Program-made: the position numbers and the translations under genes | Notes under the pieces: generated by a model | Database searches by the model: none | The model's input: only the letters and a program-made list of their open reading frames with translations | Told to the model about the DNA's origin: nothing | From: CBDCXE01 sp965223725 [NCBI: Nitrospinota bacterium] | GTDB taxonomy: Bacteria > Nitrospinota_A > UBA7883 | Direction of reading: 5' to 3' | Assembly: GCA_965223725.1 (NCBI GenBank) | Contig: CBDCXE010000001.1 | Location: forward strand, 124,001 to 188,000 | DNA length: 64,000 nucleotides | In this document: in pieces, positions 1-8,986 of the stretch | Layout: the number at the start of each line of letters is the position of its first letter | Position numbering within the stretch: position 1 is the stretch's first letter

Positions 1-527
1 TCGGGAAAACATCCATGGACTATTTCAACCCGTTCGCCAAAGCTTCCGCCACCTGGACGGAGAAACAGCTGAAAGATGAACATAAGGATTTCCTTTCACG
101 CACCCGCTCGATCGACATGTTCGACGGCTTTCAGCTGGCGCACTCATCACCTTATAACCCTGATGAATGGAGGTATATTCTCTCCCAGACAGACGCCCAG
201 GAAAACTATCCGCACATCGAAGGGAACCTATGTTTTATAGGCCACTCGCATCAGCCAATTGTTATAGAGTTCGACGACGAAGGCGAGGCGCTGGCATACA
301 GGGAGCCTATGATGACGTTGAATCCTGACAAAAAATATATCGTCAATGTTGGCTCCATCGGCCAACCGAGGGACGCCAACCCAAAGGCCTGCTGGGCCGT
401 ATACGACTCTGAGATAGGCAGGATAGAATACCGCAGGGTCGAATACAATATAAACGAAACACAAAGAAAAATGCACGGGCACGGCCTGCCCCGCTATTTG
501 ATCAACCGGTTGGCGGAGGGGCGCTAG
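1..527 (+). CDS. Metallophosphoesterase, YfcE/MJ0936-like (C-terminal part)
   Basis: This is the C-terminal part of a calcineurin-like metallophosphatase. The reading frame is open to the left edge (in-frame codons from base 3), so the N-terminal metal ligands and the true start lie outside the window. The visible part has the late family motifs GHSHQP (a metal-binding His pair) and NVGSIGQPRD, typical of the small YfcE/MJ0936-like phosphodiesterases. About 175 residues are visible of an expected 240-250. An ATG at base 15 is in frame but is an internal Met, because the family sequence continues upstream of it. Substrate unknown. It ends 21 bp before holA, probably in the same operon. Confidence 0.85.
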   Translation, partial: GKTSMDYFNPFAKASATWTEKQLKDEHKDFLSRTRSIDMFDGFQLAHSSPYNPDEWRYILSQTDAQENYPHIEGNLCFIGHSHQPIVIEFDDEGEALAYREPMMTLNPDKKYIVNVGSIGQPRDANPKACWAVYDSEIGRIEYRRVEYNINETQRKMHGHGLPRYLINRLAEGR

Positions 528-547
528 GTTAATGATCTGGCTATCGC

Positions 548-1615
548 ATGGCTCAACTTTGCAGCAGTGAGCTGGCCAAGGGCCTGAAGAGCGGAAAGCT
601 CGCTGAAAACAGACACGCCGTATACCTGCTTTACGGCATGGAAGCCGCCCGGGTGAAAAGCGCGGCCAACATGATAAAACAAGCCGTTGTTCAACAGCTC
701 GGTGGCGAGCAGAACTATTTTCGCTATATCAAGCCTGGCTCTGGCGGCGATGAACCGGGCATTGGTGATATTACCGCCTCCCTGAATACGGTTTCCATGT
801 TCGGTGGGGGCAAGCTGGTTTGGATCGGCCCTTTGGAAAATCTGGATAAGGCTAACAGTGTCGCCCTTTTGTCATATATCCAAAATCCTAATATGGAGTC
901 GACCCTTCTTATCACTGTCGTGTTTCCAAAAGACAATGCCAAAGCGCTCAAGGTTTTCGAAAACACTGCTTTTGTGAAAACTGTTTCCGGTATTGATTCT
1001 TGCGCAGTTGTAAAGTTCGCCCCGCCCAGCCGCAGCGAGCTGGGAAAATGGCTAAAAGGCCGGGCGCGCTCTTGCAACCTGGAATTCGACAATCATGCCG
1101 AGGAACTATTGTTCGAGCTATGCGACAACGATCTGGACAGGTTAGACGGCGAGGTTGAAAAACTGGCTTCATATGCTGGCGCCAACCATAAAGTGACAGT
1201 TGAAGATGTTGAAGTTGTTGTGGGCAATTACCAGGCTGATAAAATCTGGGACCTGACAAGGGCGTTTGGTCGGCAGGATATAGTCAAGTCGGAAGCTGCG
1301 CTGGCGAATCTGTTAAAACATAATGTGCCGGCGCAGATGATCCTGAAGATGCTCGGCAAAGAAATTGGGCGCATATCGGCCGCCCTGGACGCCCGGACGA
1401 GCGGGCTCGATTTTTCCGCCTACTCAAGCGAACTGGGCGACAACCCATATACAGTAAAGGAAGCCTGGTCAGCGGGCAAAATATGGACCAGAGACCAGGT
1501 AAAAAACTGCCTGAAAAATGTGCTGAAAGCTAATATGGATATGATGCGAGGCGGTGTGTCAGCGGAGACCGCTTTATATGGCCTGTTGATAGCAACCTGT
1601 GGCAAATCAAGTTAG
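548..1615 (+). CDS. holA: DNA polymerase III subunit delta
   Basis: This is the delta subunit of the clamp loader, which opens the beta sliding clamp during replication. The 355-residue length fits the family. The order is the usual one: an N-terminal AAA+-like domain, a middle lid region (LDRLDGEVEKLASYAG) and a C-terminal helical collar domain beginning near DKIWDLTRAFG. An in-frame stop lies 15 bp upstream, so the ATG at 548 is the first possible ATG; no strong Shine-Dalgarno is seen. The 3' end overlaps the convergent zinc-ribbon gene by 9 bp. Delta diverges strongly between phyla, so the call rests on architecture and conserved patches. Confidence 0.85.
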   Translation: MAQLCSSELAKGLKSGKLAENRHAVYLLYGMEAARVKSAANMIKQAVVQQLGGEQNYFRYIKPGSGGDEPGIGDITASLNTVSMFGGGKLVWIGPLENLDKANSVALLSYIQNPNMESTLLITVVFPKDNAKALKVFENTAFVKTVSGIDSCAVVKFAPPSRSELGKWLKGRARSCNLEFDNHAEELLFELCDNDLDRLDGEVEKLASYAGANHKVTVEDVEVVVGNYQADKIWDLTRAFGRQDIVKSEAALANLLKHNVPAQMILKMLGKEIGRISAALDARTSGLDFSAYSSELGDNPYTVKEAWSAGKIWTRDQVKNCLKNVLKANMDMMRGGVSAETALYGLLIATCGKSS

Positions 1616-2041
1616 CGACGGGCGGTCTGCCTCTTGCTTCGCGCCACAGGAAGAGCAGAACTTGTGTTCTTCTTTAATACTTGCTCCACATTGATGACAA
1701 AATTTTGTTTCTGAATTACCAGCGCTTGCGTCTTCTGTGGTTTCGGGGCTTCGGTTCCCTTTATCGAAGTTTTCTATCTGGTCTAGCAGGATAATCGCAT
1801 CCGCTTCCAGCTGAGCTTTCACAGACTCATAATCACTATCGTTTATCTTCCCGGTTTTGTGATCGAAATCAAGGTCTGTCAGGGCTATGTAGGCCGCCTC
1901 TTTTTTGTATAGCAGATCGGAGTATTCACTTTCGGTCAGTGTTGCCCCTGACGCATCGGCCAATTTATCACGATAAAGCGGATATGCAATGACGAACATA
2001 GCGATTGCCAATATCGCCAATTCTATAAATAAAAGCCCCAT
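1607..2041 (-). CDS. Membrane-anchored zinc-ribbon protein, CcmI-like
   Basis: A 144-residue protein with one N-terminal membrane segment (about residues 3-20), an acidic helical region resembling the cytoplasmic part of CcmI-type cytochrome c maturation proteins (KKEAAYIALTDLDFDHKTG), and a C-terminal zinc ribbon with two CxxC pairs (CHQCG and CSSCG). It starts 1 bp after the stop of the CcmH-like gene upstream on the minus strand, so the two are probably translated from one message. The likely role is in haem lyase or cytochrome c biogenesis, inferred from the neighbour and the CcmI-like helix. The zinc ribbon is not part of classical CcmI. Convergent with holA. Confidence 0.65.
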   Translation of the reverse strand: MGLLFIELAILAIAMFVIAYPLYRDKLADASGATLTESEYSDLLYKKEAAYIALTDLDFDHKTGKINDSDYESVKAQLEADAIILLDQIENFDKGNRSPETTEDASAGNSETKFCHQCGASIKEEHKFCSSCGAKQEADRPSLT

Positions 2042-2042
2042 A

Positions 2043-2540
2043 TTAAGCGTCGAAATCGTTCAGTTCTTTTTTCAGTTTGTCTGACAATGCAGCATCAGCT
2101 GGACCAACCGCAGGGGCATGCTTCACTTCATGAGCCTCCGACTCCGCGCCTTTACCGACCCATCGACTGGCAATGGTCACAATACCGGAGCCTGCGACAA
2201 CAATTGCCAAAAATGGCATCACATAGCCAACCAGGTTAAATCCTTTTTTCGTAGGCGCTGACAAGGCGACTTCACCATGCTTGTCGACAAAATAATCGAT
2301 GACTTCCTGATAACTGCTGCCTGCATTGAGCATTTCCTTGATTTTTTCCCGCGCTGGCACAGCATAACCACAGCTGTTGTGCGGACATGCGGCAACAGTA
2401 GAATTGCAGCCATTACACAAGCATTGCAGCTCTTTCGTAATCTGATTGTACATGGGCTTTATATCTATCACGGCAAAAGCAGGAACGCTAGATAGCGCTA
2501 TGAAAATGGTCAAAGCGACCGTTTGTATTGTATATTTCAT
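2043..2540 (-). CDS. CcmH/CycL-like cytochrome c biogenesis protein
   Basis: A 165-residue protein with a signal peptide (MKYTIQTVALTIFIALSS, then PAFA), a periplasmic Cys-containing domain and a C-terminal membrane segment (about YVMPFLAIVVAGSGIV). CcmH proteins keep apocytochrome c thiols reduced through an LRCxxC motif. Here the equivalent stretch is LQCLCNGCN, followed by a second Cys pair (ACPHNSC), so the cysteine pattern is expanded. The later family motif YQEVIDYFVDKHGEVAL is recognisable. The frame stays open to a TTG at 2621 that overlaps the kinase stop, but I chose the ATG at 2540 because the signal peptide begins there. It lies between the kinase and the CcmI-like gene. Confidence 0.7.
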   Translation of the reverse strand: MKYTIQTVALTIFIALSSVPAFAVIDIKPMYNQITKELQCLCNGCNSTVAACPHNSCGYAVPAREKIKEMLNAGSSYQEVIDYFVDKHGEVALSAPTKKGFNLVGYVMPFLAIVVAGSGIVTIASRWVGKGAESEAHEVKHAPAVGPADAALSDKLKKELNDFDA

Positions 2541-2617
2541 TTTATAAATACCTGAATAGCTAATATCTGATTTTAGCATATTCATCCCTGGGCGTTTTTG
2601 AATTTTATAGCCGGTTA

Positions 2618-4279
2618 TCAATCAGCTACCGAAGCGCCAAACCAGATAGCAACCGCCAAAAGCGGCATATAAAAAAACCCAGCGCTACCCATGTCGATAC
2701 CCAAGACCTTTTCGGCAAAGGCAAAGTGCGGCAAACATGCGGTTAAAACAACCAGAATTGACGAAAACAGAAAAGCTTTAATTCCTGTCCGCATGCTGTT
2801 GTTTCGAAACATCATGTATGCGGCGCCGACGCTCAGCATTATTCCCAGCGCAACATAGTCTACAACTGATATAGATATCGTTAAGCTGCTACCAAATATA
2901 AGATCGCTCAGAATTGACGCTAAAGGAAAAGCGATATATCCCGCGATAGCTCCAGCTAATGTTCCAAAAAAAGCGGTGACCAACCGATCCTTTATCAACG
3001 CTGGTATTCCTAATATCAGCATACCGACAGCCGCCCATGCGATAGGTTCTTTTTCCTTGAAGGGTAAGGATTGCAGTCCGTTATTGATAAATTCATAGCT
3101 GGCCTCGGCGATGAATCCAGCCACCGCCGCCAATAGTAATACCAATATAGACAGTTGGGAAAAAGAGAATATCGATCTTGAATCATTATTTGTGAGCTTT
3201 GATGATATATTGACTTTCGACATGCTTTCCGCTTGTTTCAACTTCTTCTTGAGCATTTTCCTGTCATCTTTCATTTGCTCTAGCTGAAGTTCTACTTTGC
3301 GGCGTTCCAGTTCCAGCTGGCGTTTATCCCGATCAACCTTTTGTTGCATTTTCGAGACTTGCTCTTCTTTATCAAGGCCTAAATATTTGGACAGTTCAGA
3401 TAACATTTCCTGAGCTGTCTGATATCTTGCGTTAGGCATTTTTTCCAGTAGCGTAAATACTATTTTGGAAAGGCCTCGATCCAGGTCCGAAATAGGTTCT
3501 GGAGTTTTATGGAAATGCTGATCGATTACTTCCCTTGGGTTGGAGCCTGTAAATGGTGTCACACCTGCCAATAGCTCATACATTGTCACACCCAACGCAT
3601 AGAGATCGCATCTTACATCAGGCATTGCGCCATTGAAAACTTCTGGGGCGATATAGTGCATGGTGCCTGCAATCTTGCGATGCTCCCCTGTGGCCTCCGC
3701 CAGCACCCTAGCGATACCAAAGTCCATCAGCTTAACTTCATTCTTAGCGCTTATCATGATATTGGCTGGTTTGATATCACGATGTATGACACGCTTGCTA
3801 TGCGCATAATCGAGCGCCAGACAGACTTTATATGCTACATTCGCCACAATTTTAGGATCAAGTTTTTTGCCATCCTTGCGCCCGGCTATTGTCTTTAAAT
3901 CGTTCCCCTCGATATACTCCATTAGCAAAAAGGCTTTGCCTTCATCATGCTCAAAATTGATAAGACGCATGATCAAAGGATGCGTCAACATCATAGAGAC
4001 CTGAGCCTCTTCCTTGAGTTTGCTTACTGCTTCCTTATTGTTACTGACATCTTTCTTGAGGAGCTTGATAGCTACTGGACGATGGAGCTGGAGATCCTGA
4101 CCGGCATAAACAACACCCATCCCGCCTTCGCCCAGCTTGTCCAAAATTTTGTATCTTGAAGACAGGATGGAACCGATTTCCAGCTGGACATAGTTGCCCG
4201 CATCTTCCAATTCTCCTGCCGATATGGTCTTTGTTATATTCTCTACAATTGACGCAGAAGTATTACTCGGTTTTTTCAC
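2618..4279 (-). CDS. Serine/threonine protein kinase with C-terminal membrane domain
   Basis: A Hanks-type kinase of 553 residues. Visible motifs are the glycine loop GEGGMG (about 50-55), the ATP-binding Lys72 (VAIK), the catalytic loop HRDIKPAN (166-173), DFG and APE. After the kinase domain comes a charged coiled coil (about 310-355), then about six hydrophobic segments. The kinase is therefore cytoplasmic and anchored at its C-terminus. No PASTA or other known sensor domain is visible, so the membrane region itself may sense. The start is GTG. A four-codon ATG frame (ending TGA) overlaps this GTG, which may be chance. It is first in a group with CcmH- and CcmI-like genes, suggesting but not proving a link to the cell envelope or respiration. 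Confidence 0.9.
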   Translation of the reverse strand: MKKPSNTSASIVENITKTISAGELEDAGNYVQLEIGSILSSRYKILDKLGEGGMGVVYAGQDLQLHRPVAIKLLKKDVSNNKEAVSKLKEEAQVSMMLTHPLIMRLINFEHDEGKAFLLMEYIEGNDLKTIAGRKDGKKLDPKIVANVAYKVCLALDYAHSKRVIHRDIKPANIMISAKNEVKLMDFGIARVLAEATGEHRKIAGTMHYIAPEVFNGAMPDVRCDLYALGVTMYELLAGVTPFTGSNPREVIDQHFHKTPEPISDLDRGLSKIVFTLLEKMPNARYQTAQEMLSELSKYLGLDKEEQVSKMQQKVDRDKRQLELERRKVELQLEQMKDDRKMLKKKLKQAESMSKVNISSKLTNNDSRSIFSFSQLSILVLLLAAVAGFIAEASYEFINNGLQSLPFKEKEPIAWAAVGMLILGIPALIKDRLVTAFFGTLAGAIAGYIAFPLASILSDLIFGSSLTISISVVDYVALGIMLSVGAAYMMFRNNSMRTGIKAFLFSSILVVLTACLPHFAFAEKVLGIDMGSAGFFYMPLLAVAIWFGASVAD

Positions 4280-4621
4280 TCGTTGTCCATTACAGGTATG
4301 TTTAAGACTATTTTCCTTGCCTCATCTCTCTATGTGCAAACATTATAACACCTTATATCAAGAACTAAAATAGACAATTCATTTTCAGTGAGTTATATGC
4401 CATAAAAAAAGAGCATAATGCTGTAATTACGCAATATAGCTAAAATCAAAGAAATCATTTAATATTTAATTTTCCAACCTCAAATTTTTGGGTTTTGCCT
4501 CCGATTATCGTAGTCTTAATTCAAATTTTAAACAGTGGCCTCGTAACTATTTGTTTTATTTAAACATAATAGCGCCATTCTTTGTCTGCTGAGTGGTATC
4601 AATTTTGCTATATTAGATTGT
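4280..4621 (+). other. AT-rich divergent intergenic region
   Basis: These 340 bp separate the minus-strand kinase from the plus-strand xerC. I see no ORF or RNA gene. The segment is clearly AT-richer than its neighbours and presumably holds both promoters. A TATATT box at 4609-4614 sits only 7 bp before the xerC ATG, with no Shine-Dalgarno, so the xerC message may be leaderless. Near 4411-4421 there is a short inverted repeat (AGCAT-A-ATGCT) next to a run of A; read on the minus strand this is a weak hairpin followed by T residues. Confidence 0.5.
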
Positions 4622-5584
4622 ATGGATATTGAAAAAAGGAAGCAACCTGCAGAGCAAAAATTGCTGGATGAGTTCATCAGCTACCTCCAGGTCGAGAAAA
4701 GCGTATCAAACCATACCATGCGCGCATATAGCTCCGATTTACGCCAGTTTTTTGACTTTTTGCAGTTATTCAATGTATGGGATAAAAAATCAAGCCCAGA
4801 TCAAATAAAAAATATTGGCCGATCAACCATCAAAAGCTTCATCGCATTTCTTTTTAACAAGCGTTACTCGCCTGGCGCGCTGGAAAGAAAAATATCAACT
4901 CTGCGCTCATTTTTCCGTCATTTGACGTTGACTGGAGCTATTACAGTCAACCCTGCCCTGGGTGTCGATCTTCCATCAAAGCCAAAACCAGTTCCTGATT
5001 TTCTAACGATAGATGAAACTATATCGTTGTTAAGCGCTCCAGACTTGAGGAGTGAAAATCCTGCCAATATCAGAGATATCGCCATTCTAGAGCTTCTATA
5101 TGCCACAGGAGTCAGGGTCTCGGAGTTGTCAACATTATCTGTGGGAGATATCGATTTTGATCGCAAGGTTATCAAGATAAAAGGTAAAGGCAAAAAAGAG
5201 CGGATGGTGCCATTCGGGGCCAAAGCGCAAACGGCAATACAAAACATGCTTGATAAAAACAGAGGGTCTGGAATAAGTGACCAACATGACGCCCCCCTAT
5301 TCCTCAACTACAAAAAACGACGTTTATCTGTCCGGTCAATCCACAGTATCGTAAAAAAATATGCGCAACTGGGTGGGATGGGCCGTCCGGTCGCGCCGCA
5401 CAGGCTCCGCCATACCTTCGCGACCCACATGCTCGAAGGCGGCGCGGACCTGCGATCCATTCAGGAAATGCTTGGTCATTCCAGCCTTTCCACAACACAA
5501 AAATATACCCATGTGAACCTGCAAAGGTTGATGAAAGTATATGACACAGCTCATCCGAGGGCATCTTTGGAGGAGCGGGATTGA
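4622..5584 (+). CDS. xerC: Tyrosine recombinase XerC
   Basis: A site-specific recombinase that resolves chromosome dimers at dif together with XerD. The 320-residue protein has an N-terminal SAM-like core-binding domain and a C-terminal catalytic domain. Catalytic residues are recognisable: Arg in ATGVRVSEL, the HRLRH box, the later His in MLGHSSLS, and the nucleophilic Tyr in QKYTHV. The tail YDTAHPRA is typical of XerC rather than XerD or phage integrases. Nothing nearby (no tRNA, att repeats or phage genes) suggests a mobile-element integrase. A -10-like box lies directly upstream of the ATG. Confidence 0.9.
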   Translation: MDIEKRKQPAEQKLLDEFISYLQVEKSVSNHTMRAYSSDLRQFFDFLQLFNVWDKKSSPDQIKNIGRSTIKSFIAFLFNKRYSPGALERKISTLRSFFRHLTLTGAITVNPALGVDLPSKPKPVPDFLTIDETISLLSAPDLRSENPANIRDIAILELLYATGVRVSELSTLSVGDIDFDRKVIKIKGKGKKERMVPFGAKAQTAIQNMLDKNRGSGISDQHDAPLFLNYKKRRLSVRSIHSIVKKYAQLGGMGRPVAPHRLRHTFATHMLEGGADLRSIQEMLGHSSLSTTQKYTHVNLQRLMKVYDTAHPRASLEERD

Positions 5585-5609
5585 GCAGAATTAAACCTGG
5601 AGTATAATA

Positions 5610-5960
5610 ATGGCAAAATTGAGAAAAATGAGTCTCGAACGGTTTCAGGAGAACTCTTCAAAAGTCATACAACTTGTTAATAACGTGAAAATGCATATCA
5701 TAGTCTACAATGAAAATGGACCGGTCGCGCAGATCACGCCATCTGGTACAATTGCCCGTAAACAGAAAGCTCGGGAAGCTCCTGCAGTGCCAGATACGAA
5801 GCCGATGGACCAGGGCGGCGTCTGGACAATCGATAGCGAGGCCCGCAAAAAAATTATCGAGCGTCAACAGCGGTGGAAGTATAAGCTGGCCTCGAATAAC
5901 AGCTTTAAAAGCCTTGCGCGCTTCGCCGCTCTACTGCCTTTTTCCGGCAAATTTTCATAG
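5610..5960 (+). CDS. Small protein with Phd/YefM-like N-terminus
   Basis: A 116-residue protein I do not recognise as a whole. The first 45 residues (a SLERFQENSSKVIQLV helix, then HIIVYNENGPVAQITPS) resemble the Phd/YefM antitoxin DNA-binding fold, in which a helix pair is followed by a strand reading roughly GxPVAxIxP. The rest is basic and low in order, and does not look like a standard toxin-binding tail. No toxin gene is adjacent; the next gene is argB, 20 bp downstream. A GGAG lies 8 bp before the ATG. It could be an orphan antitoxin-like regulator or an unrelated protein with a similar short fold. Confidence 0.6.
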   Translation: MAKLRKMSLERFQENSSKVIQLVNNVKMHIIVYNENGPVAQITPSGTIARKQKAREAPAVPDTKPMDQGGVWTIDSEARKKIIERQQRWKYKLASNNSFKSLARFAALLPFSGKFS

Positions 5961-5980
5961 CAATTACATTCCCTCAAGCT

Positions 5981-6883
5981 ATGGTTCGAAGCAAAGATAT
6001 ACAACCGCTGATCGATAAGGCCAAGGTATTAATCGAAGCCCTGCCCTATATCCGCGCATTCAAAAACAAAACCATCGTCATTAAATATGGTGGCGCCGCA
6101 ATGGCCGACAATGACCTGAAGAGCAGCTTTGCCCGGGATATAACACTGCTGAAGCTGATAGGCCTCAACCCTGTGGTTGTCCACGGCGGCGGTCCGCAAA
6201 TCGGCGAAACACTTGCCAAAATGAATATCGAAACCCGGTTTGTCAACGGCGTGCGGTACACCGACCATGAGACACTTAACATTGTTGAAATGGTGCTGGT
6301 GGGTAAAGTGAACAAAGAAATCGTCAGCCTGATCAACAGCCATGGCGGGCGCGCAGTCGGGTTGTCTGGCAAGGATGGAGAGCTGGTCAAGGCGGAAAAA
6401 ATGCTGATAGAGAAAAAAGGACCGGAGCTGGAGCGACCGGAAATTATCGACATGGGCATGGTAGGAAAGATCACAGAGGTGAACACTGCAATATTGCGAC
6501 ACCTGGACAGTGGTGGCTTCATCCCGGTCATAGCGCCGGTCGGATATGGTATTGACAGCACAACCTACAATATAAATGCTGATGTGGTCGCCGCTGCCAT
6601 CGCAGGAGCGCTGGGCGCAGAGAAACTTGTGTTACTCACCGATACTGCCGGCGTGCTCGACTCAAGCAATCAGTTGATATCGACACTCACCAAAAAAGAC
6701 GCGCAAGGTTTAATTGACAAGGATGTGATAAAAGGCGGCATGGCGGTTAAAGCGGAAGCATGCTTCACCGCGTTGGAGGCTGGTGTGAAAAAGGCCCATA
6801 TCGTTGATGGACGGATTACCCACTCCGCCCTTTTGGAAATATTCACCGATAAAGGTATCGGCACAGAGATCCGTCAGGACTGA
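5981..6883 (+). CDS. argB: Acetylglutamate kinase
   Basis: Phosphorylates N-acetyl-L-glutamate with ATP, the second step of arginine synthesis, in the cytoplasm. The 300 residues match the usual size. The amino acid kinase signatures are present: VIKYGGAAM near residue 30, VVVHGGGPQIG near 65, and the late ADP-binding region LLTDTAGVLD and KGGMAVKAEA. The long N-terminal helix before the kinase core (KDIQPLIDKAKVLIEALPYI) is characteristic of the arginine-sensitive hexameric form of the enzyme, so feedback inhibition by arginine is likely. No other arg gene is in the window. Confidence 0.95.
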   Translation: MVRSKDIQPLIDKAKVLIEALPYIRAFKNKTIVIKYGGAAMADNDLKSSFARDITLLKLIGLNPVVVHGGGPQIGETLAKMNIETRFVNGVRYTDHETLNIVEMVLVGKVNKEIVSLINSHGGRAVGLSGKDGELVKAEKMLIEKKGPELERPEIIDMGMVGKITEVNTAILRHLDSGGFIPVIAPVGYGIDSTTYNINADVVAAAIAGALGAEKLVLLTDTAGVLDSSNQLISTLTKKDAQGLIDKDVIKGGMAVKAEACFTALEAGVKKAHIVDGRITHSALLEIFTDKGIGTEIRQD

Positions 6884-6891
6884 CTTTGAGC

Positions 6892-8190
6892 TTACGCCTC
6901 TTTTGCCCCGCCCTTCACAGTAAGTGTCAATCCTTTTTGGGATGTAACTACTATGGGCGCTCCTTTCTCAATTGACCCGGACTCCGAAACAGCATTCCAC
7001 AGCTCACCCGTTACAAACACCTTACCCACACTGTTCGCTCCAATCATACTTTCCACAACACCCTCGGAACCGATAAGCCCTTCCTGACCGGTTTTGACCT
7101 TGTTCCGCTGGGCCTGCAGCGCAGACCCGACAAGGAAGAAGAAAAATGCGCCGGTCGCCAACGCGGTCGGGATAATTACTGATAAGCTGATACGGAGATA
7201 TTCCGCGGGGCTGTCGATCAGCATTATCGACCCGATGATAAGCGCAACTACCCCTCCGATGGTCAACACACCAAAGCTGGGCACCATCGCCTCTATCGCG
7301 AATAGTAGAATGGCCAGAATAATCATCAAAGCGCCAGCATAATTAATCGGCAACGCCTGCAACGAATAAAAAGCCAGGATAATGCTGATAGCTCCGATAA
7401 CCCCTGGGTATATGGCCCCCGGGTTGTAAAGCTCCAGTATCAGGCCATAAAACCCCAGCATCATTAGCAAGTAAGCGATGTTCGGGTTGGCGATTGCATT
7501 GAATACTTTTTGCCGCCAGTTCATCTCTGCCCGTTTTATGGTGATGCCGGTGGTGCTTAATGTTTTTTCACCGGAGGCTGTTTTTACTTTCTTGCCATCA
7601 ATGGCGACGAACAATGTCTCCAGATTATCTGTTACCAGGTCAATCACATTATTTTCCTTGGCCACCGTTTCCGAAATAGAGTCCCCTTTCCGCACAAACT
7701 TCTCCGCCATGTCCGGATCACGACCATACGATTCTGCCAGCGACCGGATATAAGCCGCCGCATCGTTGGTCACTTTCTTTTTCATAGTCCGGTCCATACC
7801 GCCGCCGCCCATATTCACAGGTGTAGCCGCGCCGATATTGGTGCCGGGCGCCATCGCTGCAATATGGGCCGATATGGTGATAAACGCCCCGGCGGACGCT
7901 GCCCTCGATCCACTGGGAGAGACAAACACCACCACCGGTTTGCTGGCGCCCTGCATTTTCTTGATGATCGACCGCATCGATGTATCCAGCCCTCCCGGTG
8001 TATCCATCTCTATAACCAACAGCTCGACAGAGGGATCTGAGTCAGCGGAATCGATAGACTGGATTATATATTCTGCAGTTACCGGATTGATGGCGCCATT
8101 GATAGTGATAACAAGGGCCGTATTTCCGGCGGATAACGAAAGGCCGGCATGGACCGCCAGTAACGCAAAAACCAAAATTAACTTTCTCAT
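6892..8190 (-). CDS. NfeD-family membrane-bound ClpP-class serine protease
   Basis: A 432-residue long-form NfeD protein: a signal peptide (about 1-21), a ClpP-like periplasmic protease domain, four or so membrane segments (about 235-370) and a C-terminal OB-fold NfeD domain. The catalytic Ser is probably Ser99 in the SRAASAGAF stretch and the Lys one of Lys137-139 (MKKKVTNDA), matching the Ser-Lys dyad known for archaeal PH1510. DTPGG at about 63-67 is the oxyanion-region motif. Such proteases usually partner an SPFH/stomatin protein encoded next door, but none is adjacent here. A TAAAAT box lies 6 bp upstream of the ATG, with no clear Shine-Dalgarno. Confidence 0.9.
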   Translation of the reverse strand: MRKLILVFALLAVHAGLSLSAGNTALVITINGAINPVTAEYIIQSIDSADSDPSVELLVIEMDTPGGLDTSMRSIIKKMQGASKPVVVFVSPSGSRAASAGAFITISAHIAAMAPGTNIGAATPVNMGGGGMDRTMKKKVTNDAAAYIRSLAESYGRDPDMAEKFVRKGDSISETVAKENNVIDLVTDNLETLFVAIDGKKVKTASGEKTLSTTGITIKRAEMNWRQKVFNAIANPNIAYLLMMLGFYGLILELYNPGAIYPGVIGAISIILAFYSLQALPINYAGALMIILAILLFAIEAMVPSFGVLTIGGVVALIIGSIMLIDSPAEYLRISLSVIIPTALATGAFFFFLVGSALQAQRNKVKTGQEGLIGSEGVVESMIGANSVGKVFVTGELWNAVSESGSIEKGAPIVVTSQKGLTLTVKGGAKEA

Positions 8191-8316
8191 ACTATTATTT
8201 TACCCTAAGTGAAGGTCAGTTCGCTTTTTTTGATCAAACCAGGCTGGAATAGAGCCGGTTTTGAACTATAATAAACAAGTTTATTAACAAGGCCATATTT
8301 AGAAGACAGTAAAACA

Positions 8317-8979
8317 TTGATAGATCCATTTGTTGGCAATAGACAGAAGATGGTAGACCTTTTCGTCTCTGGCCAAGGCATAACTGATAGGAAGACGCTG
8401 GAGGCCATGCGTGAAATTCCGCGGCACCTGTTTGTCGACCCCGCCCTCGCCCTGCGCGCGTATGACGACTATGCCGCGCCCATAGGGTCGGGGCAAACCA
8501 TCAGCAAGCCATACACCGTCGGCCTGCTTGCCCAGTCCGCCAGCCTTACTGGGAATGAAACGTTATTGGAAATCGGCACAGGCTCCGGATATCAGGCTGC
8601 GGTGCTAAGCCAGTTGGTCGATCGTGTTATTACCGTTGAAAGAATTAACGCCCTTTCCAACCAAGCGCGCAAACTTTTCAATCAGCTCAATTACAAAAAT
8701 ATCGTATGCATGGTGGCCGATGGCACCGTCGGATGCGCCAAGTATGCGCCTTATGACGCCATTGTGGTTACCGCTGGCGCGCCAGAGATTCCAAAACCGC
8801 TGGCCAAACAGCTCAGGGATGGCGGCCGGATGGTGGTTCCGGTCGGCAATGGCGCCGAGCAGGTTCTCCATCTTGTGGTCCGGGATGGCGACCGCTTCAA
8901 AGTTACAAAGAAAGGACCATGCTCCTTTGTCCCACTGCTGGGCAAACATGGCTGGAAGCAAAAACCGGCAAGAAACTAG
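8317..8979 (+). CDS. pcm: Protein-L-isoaspartate O-methyltransferase
   Basis: Repairs isoaspartyl residues in aged proteins using S-adenosylmethionine. At 220 residues, it carries the family features: GITDRKTLEAMREIPRHLF near the N-terminus, the PIGSGQTIS motif, the SAM-binding LEIGTGSGYQAAVLSQL, and a C-terminal GGRMVVPVG. I chose the TTG at 8317 because the first residues (MIDPFVGNRQKMVDLFVSG) align with the family's N-terminal helix; the alternative ATG at 8350 would remove part of it. It is followed 7 bp later by pgeF. Confidence 0.93.
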   Translation: MIDPFVGNRQKMVDLFVSGQGITDRKTLEAMREIPRHLFVDPALALRAYDDYAAPIGSGQTISKPYTVGLLAQSASLTGNETLLEIGTGSGYQAAVLSQLVDRVITVERINALSNQARKLFNQLNYKNIVCMVADGTVGCAKYAPYDAIVVTAGAPEIPKPLAKQLRDGGRMVVPVGNGAEQVLHLVVRDGDRFKVTKKGPCSFVPLLGKHGWKQKPARN

Positions 8980-8986
8980 GCCCAAT

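Noticed and set aside
4622-5584. Phage or integrative-element integrase
   Set aside because: The C-terminal motif and the surrounding housekeeping genes fit XerC; no tRNA, att repeat or phage gene is near.
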